A DNA stretch of 64,000 bases from Deltaproteobacteria bacterium (GCA_016218725.1 JACRDB010000059.1:1-64000); one strand, 5' to 3'; counted from the stretch's first letter, positions 17,310-26,862 are shown. The notes: generated by a model not told the origin, from the sequence alone. A program made the numbers and translations.

Positions 17310-19910
17310 GTGCCGATGATCTCTCTGCACGAAAGCCCCACCGAAGACCACGAGGCGCAAGCAATGGAAGCATCGGAGCTCATCGGCACCGTCGAGGCCA
17401 TGCACACCGAGGCGAGGGAGCGCGAGCTCTTCTTCCTCAACGCGGAGGACGAGACCCTCTCGGGCCGCACGATCACCCTGGACGGCAGGGAGCTCGTGAG
17501 CTTCTCGTCGTGCTCGTACCTGGGGCTGGAGCGGCACCCGGCGCTCGTCAAGGGCGTCCACGACGCGGTGGACCGCTGGGGGACGCAGTTCTCGTCGTCC
17601 CGGGGGTACGTCTCCGCGCCACCATACCGCGCCCTGGAGGAGCGCCTCTCGGAGCTCTTCGGCGGCCACGCCCTGGTCACCTGCTCGACCAGCATGGGGC
17701 ACCAGATCGCCCTGTCCATCCTGGCCACGGAGAAGGACGCCGTGGTGCTCGACCACCAGGTGCACCACTCGGTGCAGATGGCCGCCACGCTGGCCCGAGC
17801 CCAGGGCGCCCACGTGGAGCTCATCCGCCACTCCGAGCTCGACCGCGCCGAGGACCTCGTGGCGCGCCTGGCGCGCTCCCGCAAGACCGTGTGGTTCGCC
17901 TGCGACGGCGTGTTCAGCATGTACGGCGACCTCGCGCCGGTCCGGCTCCTGCAGCGCCTCCTGGACCTGAGCCCCAACGTGATGCTCTACGTGGACGACG
18001 CCCACGGGATGAGCTGGGCCGGCGAGCACGGCCGCGGGAGCTTCCTGTCGCGCTTCGCCCAGCGGGACCGGGTGGTGCTGGCCACCTCGCTCAACAAGGC
18101 CTTCAGCGCCTCCGGGGGCGTGCTGGTGTTCCCCACCCGCGAGGAGCGCGAGCGCGTGCGCATGTGCGGCGGCCCCATGGTGTTCTCCGGCCCGCTCCAG
18201 CCGCCGATGCTGGGGGCCGCCCTGGCCTCCGCGGCGCTGCACCTGTCGCCGGAGATCACCCGCCACCAGCGAGAGCTCCGGGCCCGCGTGGACCAGACCA
18301 ACAAGCTCCTGCGCGTCCACGGGCTGCCGCTCCTGGTGGAGAACGAGAGCCCCATCTTCTTCGTGCGCATGGGCCTGCCCAAGCTCGCCTTCGACGTCGC
18401 CCGGCGCATGAAGGACGACGGCTTCTACGTCAACGTGTCCATGTACCCGTCGGTGCCCATGAAGCGCGCGGGCATCCGCCTGGCGGTCACCGCGGCGCAC
18501 ACCCCGGAGCAGGTGAGCGCCATGCTCGGGCGCCTCGCGGAGCACGTCCCCGCCGTGCTCAAGGACCACGGGGTCAGCCGCGCCGAGCTCGACGCCCTCT
18601 TCGAGCGCGCCATCCCCCTGGAGGCCCGCACCTCCATGCTGCCCCCGCCCACCAGCGCCCGGGACGCGGTGCTCACCCTCTTCGGCCGCTACGAGGCCCG
18701 CCCCGCCAACGACGGCCTCCCGGTCGCCTCCAACGACGGGCCCACGCTCACCGTGGAGCACCACCGCACCATCCACAAGGTGGACAAGCGCGAGTGGGAC
18801 GGCATGCTCGGCGAGGTGGGGGCCTGCTCCTGGGACGCCCAGAGCCTCCTGGAGCGCGTCTTCCGCGCGCAGCCGAAGCGCGAGCACCGCTGGGCGTTTG
18901 ACTACGTCATCGTGCGCGACGAGGCCGGCCGCCCCGTGGCCGCCACGAGCTTCAGCACCTCCCTCGTCAAGGACGACATGCTCGTGCGCGAGAGCGTCTC
19001 CCGCGCCGTGGAGTCCCGGAGGACCGACGACCCGTACTTCCTCACGTCCATGGCGTGCATGACCGGCTCGCAGCTCTCCGAGGGCAAGCACCTTTGGCTG
19101 GACCGCAAGGGCCCCTGGCGCCAGGCCCTCGGGCGCCTCCTGGAGGTCGGCACCGAGGTCTACGAGCGCTCCGGCGCGGGCCTCGCCATGCTCCGGGACC
19201 TCCCCGCGGACGACCCGGAGATGGACGCCTACCTCCTCGACGCGGGCTTCGTGAAGGTCCCCATGTTCGACAGCCACCACCTCACGGTGGACTTCACCGA
19301 CGACGCGGGCCTCCTCGCCCGCCTCGGAAAGCGCGCCCGCTCCCACGTCCGGGGCCTCATGGAGCGCTCCCGGGACTTCGTGGTCAAGGCCCACGGCGTC
19401 GGCAGCGACACCCCCGAGCGCGTCCCCGCAGAGCTCTTCCCCACGCTCTACCAGCTCTACCGCAACGTGGCCGCCAGGAAGCTCCGGCTCAACGTCTTCG
19501 CCCTCCCCGAGGACCTGATCCCCGCGCTCCAGCAGTCCACCGCGTGGGAGCTCCTCACCGTGAGCCTCAAGCCCGAGGCCGGCGGCCCCGCGGATGGCCG
19601 CCCCGTCGCCTGGTGCGCCGCCCACGTCCACGGCGGGAGCTACGCGCCCTTCTTCTGCGGCCTCGACTACGACCACGTGTACAACCACGGGGCCTACCGC
19701 CAGCTCCTCCTGGCCATCGTGCGCCGCGCCCGCGAGCGCGGCCTCCACACCGTCCACATGGGCATGGACGCCGACATGGAGAAGAGCCGCTTCGGCACCG
19801 TCCAGGTCAAGAACTGCCTCTATGTCCAGGTCCGGGACCACTTCCACGGCGAGCTCCTCCGCGAGATCGCCGCTGAAGTCGGCGTGGCCGATGTCCTCAA
19901 GGTCGCCTGA
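17310..19910 (+). CDS. Alpha-oxoamine synthase / acyltransferase fusion (serine-palmitoyltransferase-like)
   Basis: 866 residues, two enzymes in one chain. Residues about 25-440 are a class-II PLP enzyme of the BioF/KBL/SPT family: an N-terminal substrate motif (SCSYLGLERHP), cofactor Asp/His in YVDDAHGMSW (about 228), and the PLP lysine in SLNKAFSASGG (about 262). Residues about 490-866 are a GNAT-fold acyltransferase of the BioF2/FemAB-like type (HVRGLMERSRDF, LYRNVAARKLRLN, GLDYDHVYNHGAYRQLL). SPT makes 3-ketosphinganine from serine and acyl-CoA. Bacterial ceramide synthases are GNAT-like, so a ceramide-forming bifunctional enzyme is a reasonable inference; BioF-type or CqsA-type chemistry is the alternative. 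GTG 17310, ATG 17316 or ATG 17364 could be the start. Confidence 0.8.
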   Translation: MPMISLHESPTEDHEAQAMEASELIGTVEAMHTEARERELFFLNAEDETLSGRTITLDGRELVSFSSCSYLGLERHPALVKGVHDAVDRWGTQFSSSRGYVSAPPYRALEERLSELFGGHALVTCSTSMGHQIALSILATEKDAVVLDHQVHHSVQMAATLARAQGAHVELIRHSELDRAEDLVARLARSRKTVWFACDGVFSMYGDLAPVRLLQRLLDLSPNVMLYVDDAHGMSWAGEHGRGSFLSRFAQRDRVVLATSLNKAFSASGGVLVFPTREERERVRMCGGPMVFSGPLQPPMLGAALASAALHLSPEITRHQRELRARVDQTNKLLRVHGLPLLVENESPIFFVRMGLPKLAFDVARRMKDDGFYVNVSMYPSVPMKRAGIRLAVTAAHTPEQVSAMLGRLAEHVPAVLKDHGVSRAELDALFERAIPLEARTSMLPPPTSARDAVLTLFGRYEARPANDGLPVASNDGPTLTVEHHRTIHKVDKREWDGMLGEVGACSWDAQSLLERVFRAQPKREHRWAFDYVIVRDEAGRPVAATSFSTSLVKDDMLVRESVSRAVESRRTDDPYFLTSMACMTGSQLSEGKHLWLDRKGPWRQALGRLLEVGTEVYERSGAGLAMLRDLPADDPEMDAYLLDAGFVKVPMFDSHHLTVDFTDDAGLLARLGKRARSHVRGLMERSRDFVVKAHGVGSDTPERVPAELFPTLYQLYRNVAARKLRLNVFALPEDLIPALQQSTAWELLTVSLKPEAGGPADGRPVAWCAAHVHGGSYAPFFCGLDYDHVYNHGAYRQLLLAIVRRARERGLHTVHMGMDADMEKSRFGTVQVKNCLYVQVRDHFHGELLREIAAEVGVADVLKVA

Positions 19911-19996
19911 AGCCCTACCTCCACCGATAGTCACCTACAGATACCTACCCAATTCCCTCTGACGCTCCGCGGCAAAACCTGACGCGCGGCGTCAGG

Positions 19997-20006
19997 GAGG
20001 GAGACA
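19997..20006. other. GC-rich hairpin in the gap before glpA-like gene
   Basis: The gap contains CCTGACGC and GCGTCAGG with a 3-nt loop (about 19978-19996), which folds as a stem-loop but lacks a T-run. It may end the preceding transcript; coordinates are approximate to the hairpin's right side. Confidence 0.25.
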
Positions 20007-20023
20007 AGAGGGGCGCGAGGGTC

Positions 20024-20029
20024 TAGGGT
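20024..20029 (+). promoter_or_regulatory. -10-like TAGGGT, start codon 12 nt downstream
   Basis: TAGGGT precedes the ATG at 20042 by 12 nt with no clear Shine-Dalgarno between. Confidence 0.35.
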
Positions 20030-20041
20030 TCCGGGCTGCGT

Positions 20042-21688
20042 ATGGGCGTGGAACTGGCGCGACGGCGCACCGACTGCGACGTGCTGATCCTTGGCGGCGG
20101 CGTGAACGGCACGGGGTTGGCCCGGGACCTGGGGCTGCGCGGGATCCGGGCTTGCCTGGTGGAGCGCAACGACCTGGCCTTCGGGGCCAGCGGGAACTCC
20201 TCGGGGATGATCCACGGGGGGCCTCGGTACCTGACCTCGCACCCGTCGGTGACGCGGGCGTCCTGCGAGGACTCGGGCTTCGTGCAGCGGATCGCGCCGC
20301 ACATGATCTTCCGGATCCCGTTTCTGTTCCCGGTGTACGGCGCCGGGGTGCGGGCCCGCGTGCGCTTCGAGGCCGCGGACGCGTTCTTCGCCCTCTACGA
20401 CGAGTTCCAGCCCCTGAAGCGCGGCAAGCCCCACGCGAGGCTCTCGCCGGAGGAGGCCCGGAGGCTCGTGCCGGGGCTCAACACCGAGCGCATGCTCGGG
20501 GCCCTGACCTTCGACGAGTGGGGGATCAACGGCGCGAGGCTCTGCGCGGCCAACGCCCTGGACGCGCTGGAGCACGGCGCCACGGTGAAGGTGCACACCA
20601 CCTGCGAGGAGGTGCTCGTGGAGGAGGGCCGCGCCCTCGGGGCCCGGGTGAGGGACCTCCTGACGGGCGAGACCTGGACCGTGAGCGCGCGGGTGGTGGT
20701 GAACGCCACGGGCGCCTGGGGGCCCATCACCGCGGCGCTGGCGGGGCTCCCGGGGCGGGTGAAGCTCCGGCCGGGCAAGGGCGTGCACCTGGTGCTGGAC
20801 CGCGCCATCACCGACGTGGCCGTGGCCGCCCAGGCCATTGACGGCCGGCAGATCTTCCTGGAGCCCTGGGGCGACACGGCCCTGATCGGGACCACCGACG
20901 ACGACTGCTACGCCGACCTGGACGACCTGCCGGTGACCGCCGACGAGGTGCGCTACCTCCTGGAGGGCGTCGAGAGCGTGCTGCCGCGGGTGCGGGACGC
21001 CAAGATCATCGGGACCACCGTGGGCGCGCGCCCCACGCTCTACGCGTACGGGCGCAACGAGGACGACCTCTCGCGGGAGCACGAGCTCCTGGACCACGCC
21101 GCGGACGGGGTCAAGGGCCTCTACTCCATGGTGGGCGGCAAGCTGGCCAGCTACCGGATGTTCGCCGAGGAGGCCGCCGACCAGGTGGCCCGGGACCTGG
21201 AGGTCACGCGCCCGTGCAGCACCCACACGGCGCCGCTGCCGGGCGGGGACCGCCCGCTGGACGTGCCCGCGCTGGCCGCGCGCTACGGGCTGTCCTTCGC
21301 GGCGGTGCGGAGGCTCTACGCGCGCCACGGGTCCCGCGCCGAGGCGCTCCTGGGGGAGGCCACCGCGCGCGGTCGCCGGAGCGTGTGCCCCTCGGACCCG
21401 GTGCTGGCCTGCGAGGTGCGGTACGTGATCCAGCGCGAGGGCGCCCGCACGCTCCAGGACGTCTCCCGCAGGACGGGGCTCGCCCAGGGCCCCTGCGGCG
21501 GGGTGGACTGCGCCCTCGCCGCCGCGGTGGTGGCGGGCGGGGAGCTCGGCTGGACCGGCGCCCGCGTGCGCGACGAGGCCGCGGGCCTCCTGCGCGCCCG
21601 GAGGCGCTCCAGGCTGCCGGCCCTGGGGGCCCTCGGGGCCCGCGGGGAGCCCACCGTGGACGCGGCGCTGAGGGCCCTGGGGCGATGA
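20042..21688 (+). CDS. glpA: Glycerol-3-phosphate dehydrogenase, GlpA-type FAD subunit
   Basis: 548 residues. It oxidises sn-glycerol-3-phosphate to dihydroxyacetone phosphate at the membrane, passing electrons to quinone. An FAD Rossmann motif GGGVNGTGLARD is near residue 17, then LVERNDLAFGASGNSSGMIHGG, the DAO-fold strand VVVNATGAWGP and TVGARPTLYAYGR. The C-terminal 120 residues carry CEVRYVIQ and a BFD-like segment (GLAQGPCGGVDC) characteristic of GlpA rather than aerobic GlpD. The stop overlaps the start of a GlpB-like gene (ATGA). No GlpC iron-sulfur anchor follows, which is unusual for the three-subunit enzyme. Confidence 0.92.
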   Translation: MGVELARRRTDCDVLILGGGVNGTGLARDLGLRGIRACLVERNDLAFGASGNSSGMIHGGPRYLTSHPSVTRASCEDSGFVQRIAPHMIFRIPFLFPVYGAGVRARVRFEAADAFFALYDEFQPLKRGKPHARLSPEEARRLVPGLNTERMLGALTFDEWGINGARLCAANALDALEHGATVKVHTTCEEVLVEEGRALGARVRDLLTGETWTVSARVVVNATGAWGPITAALAGLPGRVKLRPGKGVHLVLDRAITDVAVAAQAIDGRQIFLEPWGDTALIGTTDDDCYADLDDLPVTADEVRYLLEGVESVLPRVRDAKIIGTTVGARPTLYAYGRNEDDLSREHELLDHAADGVKGLYSMVGGKLASYRMFAEEAADQVARDLEVTRPCSTHTAPLPGGDRPLDVPALAARYGLSFAAVRRLYARHGSRAEALLGEATARGRRSVCPSDPVLACEVRYVIQREGARTLQDVSRRTGLAQGPCGGVDCALAAAVVAGGELGWTGARVRDEAAGLLRARRRSRLPALGALGARGEPTVDAALRALGR

Positions 21689-22785
21689 GCGCCGCGGACC
21701 CGGAGGTGGTGGTGCTCGGCGCCGGGGCGGCGGGCGTCGCCGCGGCCTGCGCGGCGCACGAGGCGGGCGCGCGGACCGCGCTGGTGGGCGCGCACCCCGG
21801 CGCCACGGGGCTCGGCAGCGGGGTGCTCCTCGGGGGCACCGCGGAGGCCCTGGCGGTGGCCCGGGAGCCCGCGTTCCGGGCCGGTGGGCGCTATGTGACC
21901 GTGGCCGGATGGCTCGTCACCGACGCGCTCGGGGCCCTCTCATCGTTGTTGGATGTGAGCCGCTGTGACGGCCCCGTCGGGGTGCTGGACCTGGACACGC
22001 ACCCGTCGTGGTCCGCGGCGCTGGTGGCCCAGAGCCTGGGCGGGGTGGTGGTCCCGGCCTCGCCGGAGACGCCCTCCGGGGAGACCTTCTGCGAGGTGGC
22101 CTCGCGCCTCGACACGCTGGGCCTGGCCGAGGGCGTGGCGGCCTCGCTCCGGGCGCGCTGCCGGGGCCTCGCGGGGCTGCTCTTCCCGCCGGTCCTGGGG
22201 CTCCACCGCCTGGACGTGGCCGCGACGCTGTCAAGAGTGCTCGGGCTCCCGGTGGGCGAGGCCGCGGGCGGGGCGGGGGACCCCCCGGGGGTGCGCGTGG
22301 AGCGGGCGCTCCAGGCGCGCGTCCCGGCGGCCGTCCTGCGCCGCGAGGGTCGGGCCACGGTGCACCCGGGCCGCCGCCCCGAGGTGCGGGTGGGCACGGA
22401 GGTGCTGCGCCCTCGGGCGGTGGTGCTGGCCACCGGGGGCCTCACCGGGGGCGGGCTGGTCTTCGGTGAGCAGCTCCAGGAGGCCCTCCTCGGGGCGCCC
22501 CTGTGGGTGGGGGCGCGCGCGCGGGTGCCGGTGTCCAGCGGGGCGTCGCGCGGGGCGGACCCGTCGGTGTGGTTCGCGGGGGACCCGCCGGTGATTGCCA
22601 CCGCGGGGCTGCGGGTGGATGGTAGCGGTCGGGTGCTCGATGGCGACGGGACGCGCGGCCTCCATCCATGGCTCTTCGCCGCGGGGGAGGTGCTCTCCAG
22701 CGTGCGCGGGGCGACCCTGGGCGGCGCCCTGGTGGAGGGCCTCCGGGCCGGCGCCGCCGCCGCCCGCGTGGCCCGTGAGGGCTGA
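21685..22785 (+). CDS. glpB: GlpB-like flavoprotein subunit
   Basis: 366 residues. A dinucleotide-binding motif VVVLGAGAAGVAAACAA is at the very N terminus, and a second FAD motif near the C terminus ends GLHPWLFAAGEVLSSVRGATLGGALVEGL. Overall layout matches the GlpB subunit of anaerobic glycerol-3-phosphate dehydrogenase, which mediates electron transfer from GlpA. It overlaps glpA by 4 nt, and its 3' end overlaps the GTG of the next gene, so the three genes form a tight operon. The partner GlpC is missing here; the membrane TPR protein downstream is not a homologue. Confidence 0.8.
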   Translation: MSAADPEVVVLGAGAAGVAAACAAHEAGARTALVGAHPGATGLGSGVLLGGTAEALAVAREPAFRAGGRYVTVAGWLVTDALGALSSLLDVSRCDGPVGVLDLDTHPSWSAALVAQSLGGVVVPASPETPSGETFCEVASRLDTLGLAEGVAASLRARCRGLAGLLFPPVLGLHRLDVAATLSRVLGLPVGEAAGGAGDPPGVRVERALQARVPAAVLRREGRATVHPGRRPEVRVGTEVLRPRAVVLATGGLTGGGLVFGEQLQEALLGAPLWVGARARVPVSSGASRGADPSVWFAGDPPVIATAGLRVDGSGRVLDGDGTRGLHPWLFAAGEVLSSVRGATLGGALVEGLRAGAAAARVAREG

Positions 22786-23899
22786 CGCCCCCGACCGTCG
22801 CGGAGGCCGACGCGGGTTCGTAGCGGTCATCGTCACTGTGATCTTAGCTGTTATGTGCGTCCATCGCGTGGCTCTGGCGCAACCTGCGGGCCCCCTACAG
22901 ACCGCGAGGGAGGCCCTGGACGCGCGCGAGCTGGACCGCGCCAGGGCCCTCCTGGGGCCCCTCACCCAGGGCCCCGACGCCCGCGAGGCCGCCGAGGCGC
23001 TGTACCTCCTCGGGGCCGTGGAGGACGAGGCCCTCGCGTTCCCCGCGGCGCGGGAGGCGTACCGGGCATCGGTGGCGAGGGACCCGAGCTCGCGCTACGC
23101 CGGGCGGGCCCTGGCCCGCGCCGAGGAGCTCGGCGCCCACGCCGAGGGGGGCTTCGGGCCCTTGCGGCGCCTGGAGCGCGTGCGGAGGGACCCGCGGGTG
23201 GCCAACGACCCCGGCGAGCTGGAGGGCCTGGAGCGCGAGGCCGTGGCGTTCCCGCCCGGGAAGGTCCGGGGCGAGGCGCTGTTCCTGGTGGGCGAGGCCT
23301 ACCTCGGGCGCCTGGACCGCCCTCGGGACGCGCTGCGGGTGTTCCGGCTCCTGGCCACGGACCCCGGGGCCGACGGGGACCTCCGGGACTTGGCGGGCAC
23401 GCGCATGCTCGACGCCCGCAGGACCCTGGGCGAGGCCTCGGAGGCCGTGGAGGACCTGCGGGCCGTGCGCGGCTCCCCGGAGCTCCAGGCCGAGGCGAGG
23501 GTCCTGGCGCGGCGGGTGAAGCTCCACCGGGCGGCGCTGGCCGTGCTGGCGCTGGCGCTCTTCCTGGGGACCACGGCGCTCACCCGGGCCGCGCGTGGCG
23601 GGCGCCTGGGCGCGGTGCTGCGCGCGTGGGCGAGGCCCCTGCCGTGGGTGCACCTCGGGCTCCTGGGCCTGGGCGGAGGCGCCCTCGCCCGGGCCTTCGA
23701 CGAGCACGACCCGGGGCCCTTCCACGCGCTGGGGGCGGGCTCCCTGGTGCTCTACCTGCTGATGTCCGGGTGGGCCGTGGTGGGCGCGCGCCGCTGGGCC
23801 CCCGCGCGGGCGGCGGTGGGCGCCCTGAGCGTCCTGGCCCTGTCCTATCTGGTGATGGAGCAGCTCGACCCGCGCATGCTGGAGGGCATCCACTTGTAG
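22775..23899 (+). CDS. TPR-like repeat protein with membrane helices
   Basis: About 374 residues, family not recognised. GTG start at 22775 overlaps the end of glpB. An N-terminal membrane helix or uncleaved signal (FVAVIVTVILAVMCVHRVAL) precedes alpha-helical tetratricopeptide-like repeats (residues about 40-240; ALDARELDRARALLGPL and similar helices). Three further membrane helices follow near 250-272, 288-308 and 320-365. The TPR part would lie outside the cytoplasmic face if the first helix is a signal anchor. It may help assemble or localise the Glp enzyme, judging only from operon position. Confidence 0.65.
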   Translation: MRADAPDRRGGRRGFVAVIVTVILAVMCVHRVALAQPAGPLQTAREALDARELDRARALLGPLTQGPDAREAAEALYLLGAVEDEALAFPAAREAYRASVARDPSSRYAGRALARAEELGAHAEGGFGPLRRLERVRRDPRVANDPGELEGLEREAVAFPPGKVRGEALFLVGEAYLGRLDRPRDALRVFRLLATDPGADGDLRDLAGTRMLDARRTLGEASEAVEDLRAVRGSPELQAEARVLARRVKLHRAALAVLALALFLGTTALTRAARGGRLGAVLRAWARPLPWVHLGLLGLGGGALARAFDEHDPGPFHALGAGSLVLYLLMSGWAVVGARRWAPARAAVGALSVLALSYLVMEQLDPRMLEGIHL

Positions 23900-23943
23900 G
23901 GGCTGTCCCAGACCGATCTCTCCGTGGCGACCAGTCCTTCCAG

Positions 23944-24100
23944 GAGAGGAAACCGCAAGGGGCGCAAGGGGCGCAAGAAGAAGGGTTCCTCAAGGGCAGC
24001 CAGGACCCTCGAGCCGCGGTGTGGTCTTGGAAAATAGCAGCCACTCTTTGAGGACTCCCTCTTCCCCTTGTGACCCTTGCGCCCCTTGCGGTTTCCTCTC
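23944..24100. repeat. 157-bp palindromic element with perfect 27-bp inverted ends
   Basis: Left end 23944-23970 (begins GAGAGGAAACCGCAAGGG) and right end 24074-24100 are exact reverse complements over 27 nt. Inner sequence continues the palindrome imperfectly (TTCCTCAA-type arms). The core AAACCGCAAGGG and GCGCAAGG motifs recur in the 39.4-39.9 kb element, so this is a repeat family, MITE- or REP-like, in an intergenic gap between convergent genes. Confidence 0.9.
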
Positions 24101-24175
24101 GCTGACATCTTGTCCGGTAGAGTTCAGGAGACGGACTCGTGACAACCACCTTGGAAGGGCAGCTCCGTGGCGAGC

Positions 24176-25033
24176 TCACCCCCCCGCGCCGCGGGCGAGG
24201 CACCGGCGGTAGACCTCCGCGCGCTTGAGCCCCAGCGCCCGGGCCACCTCCCGCGCCGCGTCCGAGGGGCCCATCCCGCTCGCCAGGGCCGCGTCCAAGG
24301 CCGCGTCCAGCGCCTCCTCCGGGGACTCTTCGGCCAGCTCCGGGCGGCCGTCCACCACCACCGTGACCTCGCCGCGGACGCCGCTCTCCGTCCGTTCAAG
24401 CAACTTTTCAAGCGAGTCCCGAAGGCACTCTTCATGCACCTTTGTCAGCTCCCGGTTGACCGCCGCCCGGCGACCGGGCCCGCACACCGCCAGGAGCTCC
24501 CCGAGGGTCCCGTGCACCCGGTCCGGGGCCTCGAAGAGCACCGTGGGCAAGGGGTCCCGGGCCAGCGCCAGGAGCGCCACCCGCCGCGCCGGCCCCCCCC
24601 TCGGGAGGAAGCCCACGAAGCGGAAGCCCCCGCCCCCGAGGCCCGACAGCGCCAGCGCCGCGAGCACCGCGCTCGCGCCCGGGACCACCTCCAGCGCGAG
24701 CCCCGCGTCCAGGACCGCCCGCACCAGCGCTGCCCCGGGGTCGCTCACCAGCGGCGTGCCCGCGTCGGAGACCAGCGCCAGCCGCGCCCCCTCGGAGATC
24801 CGCCGGAGGACGCCCCCGAGGCGCGCGCCCACCACGTGGTCGTCCAGGCGCTCCACGGGCCGCTCGATGCCCTGCGAGGCGAGCAGGGCGCGCGTCCTGC
24901 GCGTGTCCTCGGCCAGCACCGCGTCGCAGCCGGCGAGGGTCTTCAAGGCCCTCACGGTGAGGTCCTCCAGGTTCCCGATGGGCGTGGACACCAGCACCAG
25001 GCGCCCGCCAGCGGGGACGGTCCCGGCGCTCAA
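24176..25033 (-). CDS. rsmI: 16S rRNA (cytidine(1402)-2'-O)-methyltransferase
   Basis: 285 residues. It methylates C1402 of 16S rRNA using SAM. Family marks are [17 protein letters not shown] at the N terminus, [25 protein letters not shown] (SAM-site loop), [15 protein letters not shown] and [10 protein letters not shown]-terminal helix-turn-helix-like tail ([23 protein letters not shown]) is also typical. The start is TTG at 25033, whose TTGA overlaps the rpoH stop, so translation is coupled to the sigma factor gene. The ATG-less start looks secure because the domain begins at once. Confidence 0.95.
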   Translation of the reverse strand: MSAGTVPAGGRLVLVSTPIGNLEDLTVRALKTLAGCDAVLAEDTRRTRALLASQGIERPVERLDDHVVGARLGGVLRRISEGARLALVSDAGTPLVSDPGAALVRAVLDAGLALEVVPGASAVLAALALSGLGGGGFRFVGFLPRGGPARRVALLALARDPLPTVLFEAPDRVHGTLGELLAVCGPGRRAAVNRELTKVHEECLRDSLEKLLERTESGVRGEVTVVVDGRPELAEESPEEALDAALDAALASGMGPSDAAREVARALGLKRAEVYRRCLARGAGG

Positions 25034-26175
25034 CGGAACTGGATGGCGTCGCCGAGCTCGCCCTTGAGGTACGCCCGGAGCCGGTCCTGGAGGCGCTTCT
25101 CGACCTGGCGCACCCGCTCCCGGGAGATCCCGAAGCGCTCGCCGATGTCCTGGAGCGTCACCGGCTCCTCGGCCACCAGGCGCTCCTTGAAGATGATCGC
25201 GTCCTTGCCCGTGAGCGTCTCACCGAACTTCGCCAGGCGCCCGCGCACCAGCTCGTTCAGCTCCTCGTCCGCCAGCGTGTCGTCCGCCAGCGCCCCGGCC
25301 ATGGGCAAAAGGTCCACCCGGCTCATCGGCCGCCCGTCGCTATCCCCCACCGGCGCGTCCAGCGAGAGGTCCCCGCCGGAGAGCCTCCGGTCCATGTCCG
25401 TCACCTCGCTCTCGGGCACGTCCAGCCGCTGGGCCAGCTCCGCCGCCGTGGGGTCCACCCCCATGGAGAGCAGCCGCTGCTTCTCCTTGTTGAGGTTGAA
25501 GAACAGCTTGCGCTGCGTCTGCGTGGTCCCCAGCTTCACAAGCCGCCAGTTGTTGAGGATGAAGCGCAGGATGTACGCCCGGATCCACCAGGCCGCGTAG
25601 GAGCTGAGCTTCACCCCGCGGTACGGGTCATAGCGCTTGACCGCCTGCATCAACCCGATGTTCCCCTCCTGGATCAGGTCCATGAGGTTCCTGTACGCCC
25701 GGCGGTACTCGTAGGCGATCTTCACCACCAGCCGGAGGTTCGCGGTCACCAGCCGCGCCGCGGCCTGCACGTCCTGCGCCTCGTGGTAGCTCACCGCGAG
25801 GCGGTGCTCCTCCTCGGGCGTCAGGAGCGAGTGCCGCTGCACCTCCGCGAGGTACGCGCTGAACGGGTCAAAGCGCGACAGCGCACGGTCCCGCGAGGCG
25901 GGCGCCGGCGCCGGCTCCAGGGTGACCGCGTCGTCGTCCCCGAGCTCCGCGGCGATCTCGCCCACCACCGCGTCGTCGTCCAGGGCTCCGCCCGCTTCAT
26001 CGACCGCCTCGTCGCCCGAGGCGTCCTCCTCCGGGTCGCCCTCGCGCTCCCGGGACGCCTCGGAGGCCTCCTCGGCGGGCGCGGGCCGTCCTCGCCGGGG
26101 TGCCGGGGCCTTCTTCTTTCCGGTGCTGCTGCTGGGAGCCTTGCGGACCAAACGCGTCCTCCGTTCCTGGAACAC
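25030..26175 (-). CDS. rpoH: RpoH-type alternative sigma factor
   Basis: 381 residues. Sigma-70 regions are present: region 1.2/2 ([56 protein letters not shown]), the RpoH box [17 protein letters not shown], region 3, and region 4 with [18 protein letters not shown]. The RpoH box distinguishes it from RpoD. It directs transcription of heat-shock genes. An unusual feature is a roughly 95-residue N-terminal extension, basic then very acidic ([19 protein letters not shown]), absent from short enterobacterial RpoH. The GTG start has TATCCT 5 nt upstream. rsmI follows, translationally coupled. Confidence 0.9.
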   Translation of the reverse strand: MFQERRTRLVRKAPSSSTGKKKAPAPRRGRPAPAEEASEASREREGDPEEDASGDEAVDEAGGALDDDAVVGEIAAELGDDDAVTLEPAPAPASRDRALSRFDPFSAYLAEVQRHSLLTPEEEHRLAVSYHEAQDVQAAARLVTANLRLVVKIAYEYRRAYRNLMDLIQEGNIGLMQAVKRYDPYRGVKLSSYAAWWIRAYILRFILNNWRLVKLGTTQTQRKLFFNLNKEKQRLLSMGVDPTAAELAQRLDVPESEVTDMDRRLSGGDLSLDAPVGDSDGRPMSRVDLLPMAGALADDTLADEELNELVRGRLAKFGETLTGKDAIIFKERLVAEEPVTLQDIGERFGISRERVRQVEKRLQDRLRAYLKGELGDAIQFR

Positions 26176-26180
26176 CCCGG

Positions 26181-26186
26181 AGGATA
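26181..26186 (-). promoter_or_regulatory. -10-like TATCCT of rpoH, start codon 5 nt downstream
   Basis: Minus-strand TATCCT is separated by CCGGG from the GTG start, so the mRNA would be leaderless. Confidence 0.45.
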
Positions 26187-26205
26187 CTTTCTTCCCGGCC
26201 TTCGG

Positions 26206-26862
26206 TCACCCCCCGAGGCGCAACCCCAGGGGCATCACGCTGGCGTAGAGGTTCGCGTCGTCTTCCTCGTCGGCGTAGAGCGCGAGCCGGACCGTGACCT
26301 CGGACCGCGCGCGCACGGTCCAGAGGAAGCCCGAGGCGCCCTCGGCGCCCGGGGCGGTCCTGGCGGGGCCCGCGTACTCGTCCGAGGCCACCGCCAGCGC
26401 CAGGCCCCCCAGGTCCAGGAGCCCAGAGGGGAAGAGCCTCGTCAGGGACGGCACCGCCCGCAGGGCCTCCAGCGTCTCCCGGGGCTCCTCGGCGCGCACC
26501 GTATGGTCGGGCGCGGCCTCGAAGCGCGAGGTCACCCGCCAGCACGCGCCGATCCAGAGCCTCGGGGCGGGGCGCACGTCCAGCTCCGCGCGCACGACGC
26601 GAGCGTCGCTGAACCAGGTCCCGAGGCGCCCGAGGGCCCCCCGGGCGAGGGCCCCCACGAGCCCCGCCCGGGCCCTCAGCGGGAGCACCAGGTAGCCGTC
26701 CTCGGGCGCCACGGGGGGCGCCAGCGCGAGGCGGAGCCTGGTGCCCGACGCCACCGCCGCGAGGTCGTCCTGCGCGGCGAAGGCCACCGAGAGGGCCGTG
26801 CCGACGAAGGGGTACGGCTCCTCCCGCGGGCGCGGCTCGGCCGCGGTGACAAGGTGCAACAT
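26206..26862 (-). CDS. Unknown protein
   Basis: 218 residues, no family recognised and no export signal. It is beta-rich by eye with several Val/Leu strands (GYLVLPLRARAGLVGALARG; LWIGACWRVTSRFEA) and ends PLGLRLGG. I choose ATG 26862 rather than the longer frame because TAGCCT lies 10 nt upstream and the extension is low-quality. It lies between rpoH and a small gene in the same direction, but the 44-nt gap and its own promoter-like site suggest separate expression. Confidence 0.6.
   Translation of the reverse strand: MLHLVTAAEPRPREEPYPFVGTALSVAFAAQDDLAAVASGTRLRLALAPPVAPEDGYLVLPLRARAGLVGALARGALGRLGTWFSDARVVRAELDVRPAPRLWIGACWRVTSRFEAAPDHTVRAEEPRETLEALRAVPSLTRLFPSGLLDLGGLALAVASDEYAGPARTAPGAEGASGFLWTVRARSEVTVRLALYADEEDDANLYASVMPLGLRLGG

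Noticed and set aside
17292..19934. 880-residue minus-strand open frame
   Set aside because: Antisense to the oxoamine synthase fusion, whose motifs are unambiguous.
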